From assembly GCA_947503585.1 (NCBI GenBank), contig CANNEJ010000137.1, forward strand, positions 1 to 5,139: DNA of 5,139 nt, given 5' to 3'. The position numbers were made by a program, and so were the translations under genes. The number at the start of each line of letters is the position of its first letter. Positions within the stretch are counted from its first letter, which is position 1. Origin of the DNA: Anaerolineales bacterium. Its GTDB lineage: Bacteria; Chloroflexota; Anaerolineae; Anaerolineales; UBA11657. Under the pieces are notes generated by a model that did not search any database, was not told where the DNA came from, and was given only the letters and a program-made list of their open reading frames with translations. Of the stretch, positions 1 to 5,125 are shown in pieces.

Positions 1-34
1 GAGCGCTGCGCTAACGCACACTTTTCTGAATTCA

Positions 35-682
35 GTGTCTCCAGTGGCTGATGTGCATGCGGGGCAGCCCGTATTAACTGCCGGCGCAGCGTTGAGCGCT
101 GCACGCGTGGCGGTGGTGATGCTGCATGGCCGCGGTGGCAGCGCGGCGGATATCCTTGCGCTGCACACCGAGTTTGACACGGAAGGTGTGGCTTATCTGG
201 CACCACAGGCAGCAGGCAACACCTGGTACCCCAACCGGTTTATGGAGCCGGTTGCCACCAACGAGCCGTGGCTGAGTTCCGCGCTGCGGGCAGTGGCACA
301 AACTCTGGCAAGCGTGACGGCTGGCACGATTGCGCTGGAGCGCACTGTGTTGCTGGGCTTTTCGCAAGGAGCCTGTCTGGCACTGGAGTTTGCAGCGCGC
401 AACTGCTGCCGCTATGGCGGCGTGGTCGCACTCAGTGGCGGGCTGATTGGCGCGGACACGGGCCCGCGAGAGATGACTGGCTCATTGGCCGGTACGCCGC
501 TGCTGGTCGGGTGCAGCGATGTCGATGCGCACATTCCATTGCAGCGCGTGCAGCTGGCTGCTCAAGAGCTGGAGCGGCTGGGCGGGGCGGTAACGCTGCG
601 AATTTATCCCGGCATGGGCCACACGGTAAACCGGGACGAGCTGGACTGGGTGAGCGCGCTGCTGAAAACGCTTGCGCAATAA
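35..682 (+). CDS. Alpha/beta hydrolase, phospholipase/carboxylesterase family
   Basis: Predicted cytoplasmic serine esterase of the small phospholipase/carboxylesterase (Abhydrolase_2) group, which hydrolyses carboxylic or thio-esters; the substrate cannot be read from sequence. Seen in the 215-residue translation: an early strand followed by the oxyanion-hole motif HGRGG (31-35), the family segment TWYPNRF (63-69), the nucleophile elbow GFSQG with Ser110, an acidic turn SDVDAHIP with Asp164 as likely catalytic acid, and GMGH with His196. Triad order and length fit a complete enzyme. The start is uncertain: GTG at 35 is used because it leaves about 30 residues before HGRGG as in relatives, but GTG at 44 or 53 is also possible, no Shine-Dalgarno is visible, and the frame stays open to the window's left edge. 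It ends 49 bp from the convergent holB, with no clear terminator between them. There is no signal peptide. Confidence 0.85.
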   Translation: MSPVADVHAGQPVLTAGAALSAARVAVVMLHGRGGSAADILALHTEFDTEGVAYLAPQAAGNTWYPNRFMEPVATNEPWLSSALRAVAQTLASVTAGTIALERTVLLGFSQGACLALEFAARNCCRYGGVVALSGGLIGADTGPREMTGSLAGTPLLVGCSDVDAHIPLQRVQLAAQELERLGGAVTLRIYPGMGHTVNRDELDWVSALLKTLAQ

Positions 683-731
683 ACCCGCCGCCGACCGGCG
701 CGAACATCGGTTTGCGGCTGCAGTTGTAAGG

Positions 732-1775
732 CTACGGCAGTTGCAGCAGCAGTGCCTCCAGCGCCAGGCGCAAGTTTGCGTTTTGGTTCAGTGCCTGCAG
801 TGTTCCCAGCAATTGCTCCACAAAGCGCATTGCGCGGTTTGGGTCTAGCTTGCCTGCGCAGGCTTGCAACTCTGCAGCGCGGTCGAGGTTGGTGATTGCT
901 GCGCGGCTGCCGTGCACCAGCAGCAGTGCATCCCGCCACCAGGTTAGCCACAGTCCCAGCGCCTCCACAACCGCGTCGCGGTCTTCACGCATGCTCTCCG
1001 CATAATTAAAGCGCTCGCGGCGGGTGGCGCTGCGCAAAGTTTGCAGTGTGTCCAGGTGCTGCGTCCGGCGCTCCAAGGCTGCGCCATCCTGCAGCATACC
1101 CACTGCCCAGCCCAGGCGGCCGCCGGAGAGCTGCGCCAGCAACTCTGCTTGCGCGGCCGGCGCCTGCCAGCGCGCTTGCAGCGCGGCTTGAACCTGCGCC
1201 ACCGGGAGCGGCCGCAGCGCCACATGCTCGCAGCGCGAAACAATTGTGGGCAGCAATGCCTCCGGGCTGGCAGCCGTCACAATCAAGATGCCGGCACCGG
1301 GCGGTTCTTCCAGGGTCTTTAAGAGTGCGTTCGCAGATTCAGCGTTGGCACTTTCAAAATCCACCAGTAAAGCCACCCGCCGCGCACCCTCCATGGGCTT
1401 GAGCGCAAACTGGCGGATCAGGTCGCGCACGGTCTCGATGCGGATCTTGGCGGTCTTGATGATCTTGCCGCTGACCTCGGGCAGGAGCACATGCACGCCG
1501 GGGTGGCGCTGCTGGGCAATCAGCTGGCAGGTGCGGCAGTGGCCGCAGGGTGCGTCGGGCGCCTCGCACTGGATGGCTTGCGCAAATGCGATTGCGAGCG
1601 TGTGCTTGCCGATGGCGGCGGGCCCGGTGAACAGATAGGCGTGGCGCAGGCGCTGCGCTGCAAGGTCGCGCGCGAGCGCGTGGATCACGGCTTCATGCCC
1701 AATGACCGGCCAGGCTGCGGTGCGGGTGGCAGTCCTCAATGTTGCAACCGGCGGTTCAGGAATTTGCACAGCCAT
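732..1775 (-). CDS. holB: DNA polymerase III delta-prime subunit (clamp loader)
   Basis: Clamp-loader AAA+ subunit that works with DnaX and delta to load the beta sliding clamp during chromosome replication. The 347-residue product shows VIGHE (24-28), a P-loop-like GPAAIGKHT (51-59), four zinc-binding cysteines (Cys70, 77, 80, 83), a Walker-B-like VALLVDFES (134-142), the hallmark NALLKTLEEPP (149-159), and the SRC motif carrying the arginine finger (180-182). The C-terminal part is the helical collar domain typical of delta-prime. The usual Ser/Thr after the Walker A lysine is His58, so ATP hydrolysis is doubtful; delta-prime is often a non-hydrolysing stator. DnaX (gamma/tau) is less likely because of that degenerate P-loop and the short length. 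ATG at 1775 is the only good start before an in-frame stop further upstream, though it lacks a clear Shine-Dalgarno. It lies downstream of rdgB on the same strand and probably has its own promoter in the 147-bp gap. Confidence 0.92.
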   Translation of the reverse strand: MAVQIPEPPVATLRTATRTAAWPVIGHEAVIHALARDLAAQRLRHAYLFTGPAAIGKHTLAIAFAQAIQCEAPDAPCGHCRTCQLIAQQRHPGVHVLLPEVSGKIIKTAKIRIETVRDLIRQFALKPMEGARRVALLVDFESANAESANALLKTLEEPPGAGILIVTAASPEALLPTIVSRCEHVALRPLPVAQVQAALQARWQAPAAQAELLAQLSGGRLGWAVGMLQDGAALERRTQHLDTLQTLRSATRRERFNYAESMREDRDAVVEALGLWLTWWRDALLLVHGSRAAITNLDRAAELQACAGKLDPNRAMRFVEQLLGTLQALNQNANLRLALEALLLQLP

Positions 1776-1863
1776 AGTACTGACGGTGGGCGGCCGGTGA
1801 ATGCGTGCCGGTAACGCACACCCGGGCGCAGTTTAATTGTGGATGAACAAGCATGTGAACGCG

Positions 1864-1893
1864 ATTATAGGTGCGCTGCGGTGCGCATGAAAA
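1864..1893 (-). promoter_or_regulatory. Sigma-70-type promoter for holB
   Basis: On the minus strand a perfect -10 box TATAAT (1869 to 1864) lies 18 bp after TTTTCA (1893 to 1888), which matches four of six bases of TTGACA. Transcription would start near 1857, leaving a leader of about 80 nt before the holB ATG. That leader contains a small hairpin, TGCGT/ACGCA (1802-1806 with 1814-1818). The promoter lies wholly inside the rdgB-holB gap, so holB can be expressed independently of rdgB. Confidence 0.6.
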
Positions 1894-1922
1894 CGTTGCT
1901 GCGATGGGCTTTGAATGACCGG

Positions 1923-2543
1923 TTAGCTTGCCGTGGCATTCACTGCCAGCGCCTGCAATTGCGGGAACAGGGCACGCACGGCATTGCCCCGATGGCTGAT
2001 GCGATCTTTGCGAGCAGCGTCCAGTTCGGCCAGAGTACAGCGGGCTGCATCCAAATAGAACAGCGGGTCGTAGCCAAAGCCATTGCTGCCGGCCGGGGCT
2101 AGTGAAATGCGGCCAGCGCATTCACCTGCGGCTTCAAGCAGAATTTTTCCGGCGGGATTTGCCAGCGCCACGGCGCAATGGAATTGGGCAGTGCGCTGCT
2201 CCCACGCAATTGTGCGCAACTCGTTGATCAATGCCGCCAATTTCTGCGGGTACGGGGTTTGCACGCCGTTGTAGCGCGCAGTCTGCACACCGGGTGCGCC
2301 GTGCAGTGCGTCCACGCACAAGCCGGAGTCATCCGCCAGCGTCAGGCAGCCGCTCAGCCGCGCGTAGAACACAGCCTTGCTGCGCGCGTTCTCCATGAAT
2401 GAGCCGCCATCCTCCGGTGACTCTGCCGTGATGTTTTCATCTGCGAGCGTGCGCCAGCGCAGCGGCAGCCCCTGCAGCAGGCGCTGGTACTCTGCCAGCT
2501 TGCCGGCGTTGTGAGTGGCGAGCAGAAGCTGCACTGCAAGCAT
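1923..2543 (-). CDS. rdgB: XTP/dITP pyrophosphatase (RdgB/HAM1 family)
   Basis: House-cleaning enzyme that hydrolyses deaminated purine nucleotides (dITP, XTP, ITP) to monophosphates and pyrophosphate, keeping them out of DNA and RNA; cytoplasmic and Mg-dependent in the family. With the ATG at 2543 the product is 206 residues, the usual size. Family motifs appear in order: LLLATHNAGK (6-15) for phosphate binding, ENARSKA (51-57), the metal/catalytic LADDSGL (69-75), PGVQTARY (84-91), the base-recognition loop SNGFGYDPLF (153-162), and ISHRG (182-186). The open frame continues upstream to 2606, but those 21 residues resemble nothing in the family and precede the conserved first strand. GTG at 2534 is another possible start. 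No strong ribosome-binding site is seen for any of them. It is upstream of holB on the same strand, with a 147-bp gap and a promoter between them. Confidence 0.92.
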   Translation of the reverse strand: MLAVQLLLATHNAGKLAEYQRLLQGLPLRWRTLADENITAESPEDGGSFMENARSKAVFYARLSGCLTLADDSGLCVDALHGAPGVQTARYNGVQTPYPQKLAALINELRTIAWEQRTAQFHCAVALANPAGKILLEAAGECAGRISLAPAGSNGFGYDPLFYLDAARCTLAELDAARKDRISHRGNAVRALFPQLQALAVNATAS

Positions 2544-2636
2544 CAGCGCACCAGCGGGCACGCTAGCGGCCTCGAAGCGTGACCGCGCAGTGGCTCTGCA
2601 GCCCACGCAGCCGCTGGAAAGTTTAAGGTTCGCGAC

Positions 2637-2720
2637 CGTCTAAAAGTTTGCATTTTCTAAATTAACTGTGTACTATTTGGATTGTTATTGTATGCTAACC
2701 GCAGAATACTGATTTGACCA
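2637..2720. promoter_or_regulatory. AT-rich divergent promoter region between rdgB and SET gene
   Basis: This stretch is markedly AT-richer than its surroundings and lies upstream of two divergent genes. On the plus strand TTGCAT (2648-2653) and TACTAT (2671-2676) have a 17-bp spacer and could drive the SET gene and its leader. On the minus strand TACAAT (2692 to 2687) is a good -10 without a convincing -35 and could serve rdgB. The boxes are partial matches, so only the general location is supported. Confidence 0.4.
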
Positions 2721-2733
2721 ACACATGCAAGGT

Positions 2734-2897
2734 TGGGCGCCGGCGATAGCCGCTCCTGATCTATCCACCTGCGCAGCAAAGCGCAAGATCTTACGACCCA
2801 TTACTGATGATGGGTCTCGCTCTTTAAGAGGGTTGAAGCCGCTGGCGGCTTCGCACACGGTGTCACACACCGCTGTGTGGGCGCCTGTGACGCCGGT
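2734..2897 (+). promoter_or_regulatory. Putative structured leader RNA upstream of SET gene
   Basis: The 407 bp between the rdgB start (2543) and the SET start (2951) hold no recognisable gene; the 71-codon frame at 2725-2940 looks like chance. Instead there are successive hairpins: TGCGC/GCGCA (2770-2774, 2781-2785); a 9-bp stem with one G-U pair and a CTGA loop (2795-2803, 2808-2816); GAAGCCG/CGGCTTC with loop CTGG (2835-2841, 2846-2852); and a 9-bp stem with two G-U pairs (2854-2862, 2871-2879). Flanking segments could pair to close the whole unit: CCGGCG 2740-2745 with CGCCGG 2891-2896, or GGGCGC 2735-2740 with GCGCCT 2881-2886. It does not match any riboswitch or housekeeping RNA I recognise. 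It may be a cis-acting leader of the SET gene or a separate small RNA; no U-rich terminator tail follows. Confidence 0.4.
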
Positions 2898-2929
2898 TAA
2901 TTTCGAAATCATATTTGAATTCCAAATCA

Positions 2930-2936
2930 GGGAGAG
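2930..2936 (+). promoter_or_regulatory. Purine-rich ribosome-binding site candidate for SET gene
   Basis: GGGAGAG is the only Shine-Dalgarno-like sequence here. Its GGGAG core ends 16 nt before the ATG at 2951, longer than usual. It also directly abuts an out-of-frame ATG at 2937 that opens a nine-codon frame. Confidence 0.4.
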
Positions 2937-2950
2937 ATGAAGATACAAAA

Positions 2951-3520
2951 ATGGACGCATCAATGAAAGGTTACCTGTCACCAAAACTTGAAGGCTACAA
3001 AAAAGAGTGGGGCTACGGCGTGCGGGCGCGGACCGCAGTGCGTCCCGGGGAAATCTTGATTGTGTGGGGCGGCACGATTCTTACCGGATCGGAACTGGGA
3101 AGATTGAACGCTCAAGAGCGCAAAATTTCGGTGCAAGTGGATGACGATATGTATCTTGTCACACCGGAGAAGTGGATTGGCCCGTCGGATTGGGTAAACC
3201 ATTCATGCAATCCGAATGCCGGCTTGCGCGGTCAGATTACGCTGGTGGCAATGCGCGCGATCAAAGTTGGCGAGGATGTGTGCTTTGACTATGCCATGAG
3301 CGATGGCAACAGCTACGACGAATTTGACTGCTTGTGCGGAGCGCGCGCCTGCCGCGGGCGGGTGCAGGGCAACGACTGGCAGCGCCCGGAATTGTGGAAA
3401 AAATATGCGGGCTATTTTTCCCCGCATTTACAGGCGCGCATTTCGCGGCTGGCAAAGACCGTGGAGCGCCGGCAGGAGCGTGCGGTTCAAATTGGCGTGC
3501 CTGCGCTCGGAGTGCGCTGA
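2951..3520 (+). CDS. SET-domain protein lysine N-methyltransferase
   Basis: Likely transfers methyl groups from S-adenosylmethionine to lysine side chains of a protein; the target is unknown. The 189-residue product is little more than a SET domain. It has WGYGVRA (20-26, the first SET motif), VWGGTIL (38-44), the S-adenosylmethionine/pseudoknot motif NHSCNPN (83-89), GEDVCFDYA (107-115) containing the catalytic-type Tyr114, and a post-SET cluster C-x-C-x4-C (Cys127, Cys129, Cys134). That cluster, together with the NHSC cysteine, would bind zinc in the family. A basic, helical tail of about 40 residues follows. The ATG at 2951 is chosen because it is the first ATG in frame; TTG at 2915 and ATG at 2963 are alternatives. 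The gene stands alone, with a hairpin-rich leader upstream and a strong terminator 43 bp after its stop, so it is probably monocistronic. SET proteins are best known in eukaryotes but occur in scattered bacteria, including free-living ones. Confidence 0.88.
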   Translation: MDASMKGYLSPKLEGYKKEWGYGVRARTAVRPGEILIVWGGTILTGSELGRLNAQERKISVQVDDDMYLVTPEKWIGPSDWVNHSCNPNAGLRGQITLVAMRAIKVGEDVCFDYAMSDGNSYDEFDCLCGARACRGRVQGNDWQRPELWKKYAGYFSPHLQARISRLAKTVERRQERAVQIGVPALGVR

Positions 3521-3563
3521 GAGGGTTCTGGCCAGCGCGCCTGACTGCGACTGCCCAAAATAT

Positions 3564-3590
3564 AAAGTGCCGGCTTCAGCCGGCACTTTT
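3564..3590. terminator. Bidirectional rho-independent terminator
   Basis: A perfect 11-bp stem, AAAGTGCCGGC (3564-3574) with GCCGGCACTTT (3579-3589), encloses the loop TTCA. It ends in TTTT on the plus strand and TTTATATTTT on the minus strand. It sits between the convergent SET gene (stop at 3520) and lipoprotein gene (stop at 3619) and would end both transcripts. Confidence 0.9.
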
Positions 3591-3618
3591 AGATTCTATC
3601 CGTGGGAGCGCACCCGGT

Positions 3619-4329
3619 TTATTGCGGGGTCGGGATCTCCACTGGCTCGTTATGCCCGAAGAACTCAAGCTGCGTTTCGCTGCCCGGAGCGGTAACTTGA
3701 ATGCGCGTTAAGCGGTCGTTGTCAACCTGAACCCACAGATCGATTTTCAAATTCGCATCGGCCAGTGTGCCGGGCAGAATGGTTTTGAGGGCCAGCGCCG
3801 AGACATCACCGGTGAAGTGGCGCAGCTGCACGCCTTCCACATCCTCGATCCCCGCCACCTGCGGATTTAGAATTTCTGCCGCAAGTAGATGGCTGATGCC
3901 GGCGGTTTTGTCGAACAGCGCCAGCGGGGCCAGCGGCATGCCGGCCGGCTGCGGCCCATACATGCCAGTCAGCGGATTGGTCATCAACGCCCCGTCCGGC
4001 CGCCACAGCATTTTTAGCGTGAACAGGTTGCCCAGCGCCTCCACCTTCACCTGTGCAAAAAGCTGGTCGGGCGCCTGATAGGCGCCGGATGCTTCAAGGA
4101 ACTTTGCGCCCAGCTGCTGATCCAAGATCACCGGGTCGCCGGTGTGCAGCAGCTTGAACTGTACGGACTGCATGGTTTCAAATACCTTGGCGGCGCGACC
4201 CAGATACTCGATCGGCGTCGGAGTGGGAACTGGCGTGGCGGTGGGGGCTGCAAACAAGCTGCCGCACCCGGCGAGCAGGGCGGCACACAACCCCGCCCAA
4301 ACCACACGTGACTGAAGATTTTTTGCCAT
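3619..4329 (-). CDS. Secreted lipoprotein, LppX_LprAFG-like
   Basis: Predicted lipid-anchored protein of the outer face of the membrane. In the 236-residue product a basic start (Lys3, Arg8) is followed by a hydrophobic segment and the lipobox LLAGC, with Cys22 as the acylation site. A Pro/Thr-rich linker (about 29-39) precedes the globular part. This contains YLGRAAKVFETMQSVQFKL-type helix and strand, ALMTNPLTGMYG (114-125), and alternating strands toward the end, resembling LppX/LprAFG proteins, which have a half-barrel fold that holds lipids in mycobacteria. The role here is inferred: lipid binding or transfer, or envelope maintenance. ATG at 4329 places the signal peptide properly; a GTG at 4353 would add eight residues. 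No strong Shine-Dalgarno is visible. It is divergent from clpS with only 25 bp between the starts, and ends 30 bp before a strong terminator, so it is a single-gene unit. Confidence 0.85.
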   Translation of the reverse strand: MAKNLQSRVVWAGLCAALLAGCGSLFAAPTATPVPTPTPIEYLGRAAKVFETMQSVQFKLLHTGDPVILDQQLGAKFLEASGAYQAPDQLFAQVKVEALGNLFTLKMLWRPDGALMTNPLTGMYGPQPAGMPLAPLALFDKTAGISHLLAAEILNPQVAGIEDVEGVQLRHFTGDVSALALKTILPGTLADANLKIDLWVQVDNDRLTRIQVTAPGSETQLEFFGHNEPVEIPTPQ

Positions 4330-4335
4330 AGTCTC

Positions 4336-4353
4336 GTGTTGAAAGTGTAACAC
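4336..4353. repeat. Short inverted repeat in lipoprotein-clpS divergent gap
   Basis: GTGTT (4336-4340) and AACAC (4349-4353) are perfect 5-bp arms around an 8-nt spacer, lying almost exactly in the gap between two divergent start codons. It could be an operator, but arms this short arise often by chance. Confidence 0.25.
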
Positions 4354-4354
4354 A

Positions 4355-4723
4355 ATGCCGCTGCTAAAATGCTATCGCGAGAGAAGCTTGGCACAGGCCC
4401 GCGAACTAAATCCGCTGGTTGAAGGCCAGTCACAGGAGACTGAGCAGGAGCTGCGGGTTTTGGTGACGGAAACGCCCGACCGGCTGCGCGTGCTCGTCCA
4501 CAATGATAATGTGACGCCCTACGACTTTGTGGTGATGGTTCTGCAAAGTATTTTTATGCTGGCGGCTGGGGAAGCGCAGCGCGTAACACTCGAAGCACAC
4601 ACCGGCGGTGTGGCGTTAGTGGCGGTGCTGCCCGAGCAGGAAGCAAAGTACCGCGTGGGGAAAGCGCACGCGCTGGCGCGCGATGCGGGCGTGCCGCTCA
4701 CATTTAGCTTGGAGTCGGAATAG
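4355..4723 (+). CDS. clpS: ATP-dependent Clp protease adaptor ClpS
   Basis: Small cytoplasmic adaptor that binds proteins bearing destabilising N-terminal residues and passes them to a ClpA- or ClpC-type unfoldase for degradation. In the 122-residue frame the ClpS core runs from about residue 43 to 120. It includes RVLVHNDNVTPYDFVVMVL (45-63), LEAHTGG (79-85) with the peptide-binding His82, the EQEAKYRVGKAHALARDAG helix (94-112), and the end motif VPLTFSLE. Asn50 and His82 of the N-degron pocket are present, but the acidic pair usual after Asn50 (NDD) reads NDN, with Asn52 replacing Asp. The roughly 40 residues before the core are not conserved. The only ATG is at 4355, but a promoter-like box lies just after it, so TTG at 4388 or GTG at 4463 may be the real start. 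No Clp unfoldase gene is in the window. A weak hairpin with TTTT at 4825-4843 may end the transcript. Confidence 0.85.
   Translation: MPLLKCYRERSLAQARELNPLVEGQSQETEQELRVLVTETPDRLRVLVHNDNVTPYDFVVMVLQSIFMLAAGEAQRVTLEAHTGGVALVAVLPEQEAKYRVGKAHALARDAGVPLTFSLESE
4362..4370 (+). promoter_or_regulatory. Extended -10 promoter candidate for clpS
   Basis: TGCTAAAAT matches the extended -10 pattern TGnTATAAT with one change. TTGAAA at 4339-4344 is a fair -35, but the 20-bp spacer is too long, so the extended element would have to act alone. A start near 4377 would exclude the ATG at 4355 and favour a later clpS start such as TTG at 4388. Confidence 0.35.
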
Positions 4724-4760
4724 CAGCCTGAAATGCATCAGCGTTGCGCGGGGCGTGGCT

Positions 4761-4795
4761 TCAAATAAAAAACCCGCTGCGGATTGCTGCGGGTT
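4761..4795 (-). terminator. Minus-strand rho-independent terminator
   Basis: AACCCGC (4771-4777) pairs with GCGGGTT (4789-4795); a T-T mismatch and two more G-C pairs lie inside, around the loop GGATT. On the minus strand the stem runs into TTTTTTATTT. On the plus strand it is followed by CGAGCC, so it does not look like a clpS terminator. It implies transcription arriving from the right, for example across the small frame at 4861-4953. Confidence 0.65.
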
Positions 4796-4824
4796 CGAGC
4801 CGGCGGGCGGGCTGAGACAGGGTG

Positions 4825-4843
4825 CCGGCTTGCGGCCGGTTTT
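4825..4843 (+). terminator. Weak plus-strand terminator after clpS
   Basis: CCGGC (4825-4829) and GCCGG (4835-4839) form a short GC stem around TTGCG, followed by TTTT then ACGG. It is in the right orientation and about 100 bp after the clpS stop, but both stem and T-run are short. Confidence 0.3.
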
Positions 4844-4860
4844 ACGGCGCAGTCTTGCGT

Positions 4861-4953
4861 TTAGCTGAAGAGGTGCAGCTCGCTCCCGATGAGCACAGCC
4901 AGAGTTGCATACAGTGCGATGAAAGCCATTGTGAGGCGGATTGATGTTGACAT
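4861..4953 (-). CDS. Possible small membrane protein, 30 residues
   Basis: An ATG-started frame encoding 30 residues. The first eight are MSTSIRLT, with one basic residue (Arg6). Then MAFIALYATLAVLIG (9-23) forms an uninterrupted hydrophobic span long enough for one membrane helix, and the tail SELHLFS carries Glu25 and His27. I do not recognise a family. Support comes from its composition, the ATG, and the minus-strand terminator starting about 65 bp beyond its stop, which otherwise has no gene to serve. Against it: there is only a weak purine stretch (AAGAA) upstream instead of a Shine-Dalgarno, no convincing promoter, and frames this short can be accidental. It may be a single-pass accessory subunit of a membrane complex or a chance reading frame. 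A 158-codon frame overlapping it on the same strand (4616-5092) runs antisense through clpS and looks spurious. Confidence 0.42.
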   Translation of the reverse strand: MSTSIRLTMAFIALYATLAVLIGSELHLFS

Positions 4954-5009
4954 GCAGGGATTTCTTGTCCGGCAGCAGTGCGCGGTACTTTCTTCTCTGC
5001 AAATAGTAT

Positions 5010-5125
5010 CGTCTTAGCAGTGCCCGAGCTCGTAAACAGCGCATAAAAGCTGCGCCGGGCAACGTGGATGCGCCGCTAGTTCGGGCGCGCATCCGTGCGG
5101 GACTGGAGTGCCCGCTGCTAAGGCG
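5010..5125. repeat. Long-range inverted repeat enclosing hairpins
   Basis: CGTCTTAGCAGTG (5010-5022) can pair without gaps with CGCTGCTAAGGCG (5113-5125): 13 pairs, two of them G-U, with an 8-bp perfect core. Inside is GGATGCGC (5066-5073) with GCGCATCC (5087-5094), extendable through two G-U pairs and one C-G pair, and possible GCCCG/CGGGC pairing (5022-5026 with 5056-5060). The 116-nt unit could be a structured RNA, a leader for a gene beyond the right edge, or a small repeat element with terminal inverted repeats. It lacks the conserved bases of 5S rRNA, the signal recognition particle RNA or an integron attC site. Beyond it, AGGCGC/GCGCCT (5121-5126, 5129-5134) forms a further, partly overlapping palindrome. 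Confidence 0.4.

Noticed and set aside
683..731. Possible terminator between the convergent hydrolase and holB genes
   Set aside because: Only a 4-bp GC stem (689-692 with 697-700) and no T-run on either strand.
1300..1370. Apparent tandem ESANA-ESANA duplication in HolB
   Set aside because: The spacing from the Walker B aspartate to NALLKTLEEPP matches the family, so nothing is inserted; the similarity is coincidental.
2804..2853. CTGATGA followed by GAAG and a GCCG/CGGC stem, resembling a hammerhead ribozyme core
   Set aside because: Stem II cannot form between CTGATGA and GAA, stem I does not pair, and CTGATGA is better explained as the loop and descending arm of the 9-bp hairpin 2795-2816.
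2725..2940. 71-codon plus-strand open frame upstream of the SET gene
   Set aside because: There is no ribosome-binding site and no recognisable motif, and it runs through a series of hairpins; it looks like a chance frame.
4811..4845. GCTGAGACAGGGTGCC, reminiscent of a TPP riboswitch CTGAGA segment
   Set aside because: The partner segment (ACCC...GAACCTGAT) and the surrounding helices are missing.
4616..5092. 158-codon minus-strand open frame overlapping the clpS 3-prime end
   Set aside because: It is antisense to conserved clpS codons, has no recognisable domain, and begins inside the 5010-5125 inverted repeat.
5010..5125. Inverted repeat considered as integron attC, 5S rRNA or signal recognition particle RNA
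   Set aside because: The arms lack the RYYYAAC/GTTRRRY cores of attC, and the conserved internal sequences of 5S rRNA and the signal recognition particle RNA are absent.
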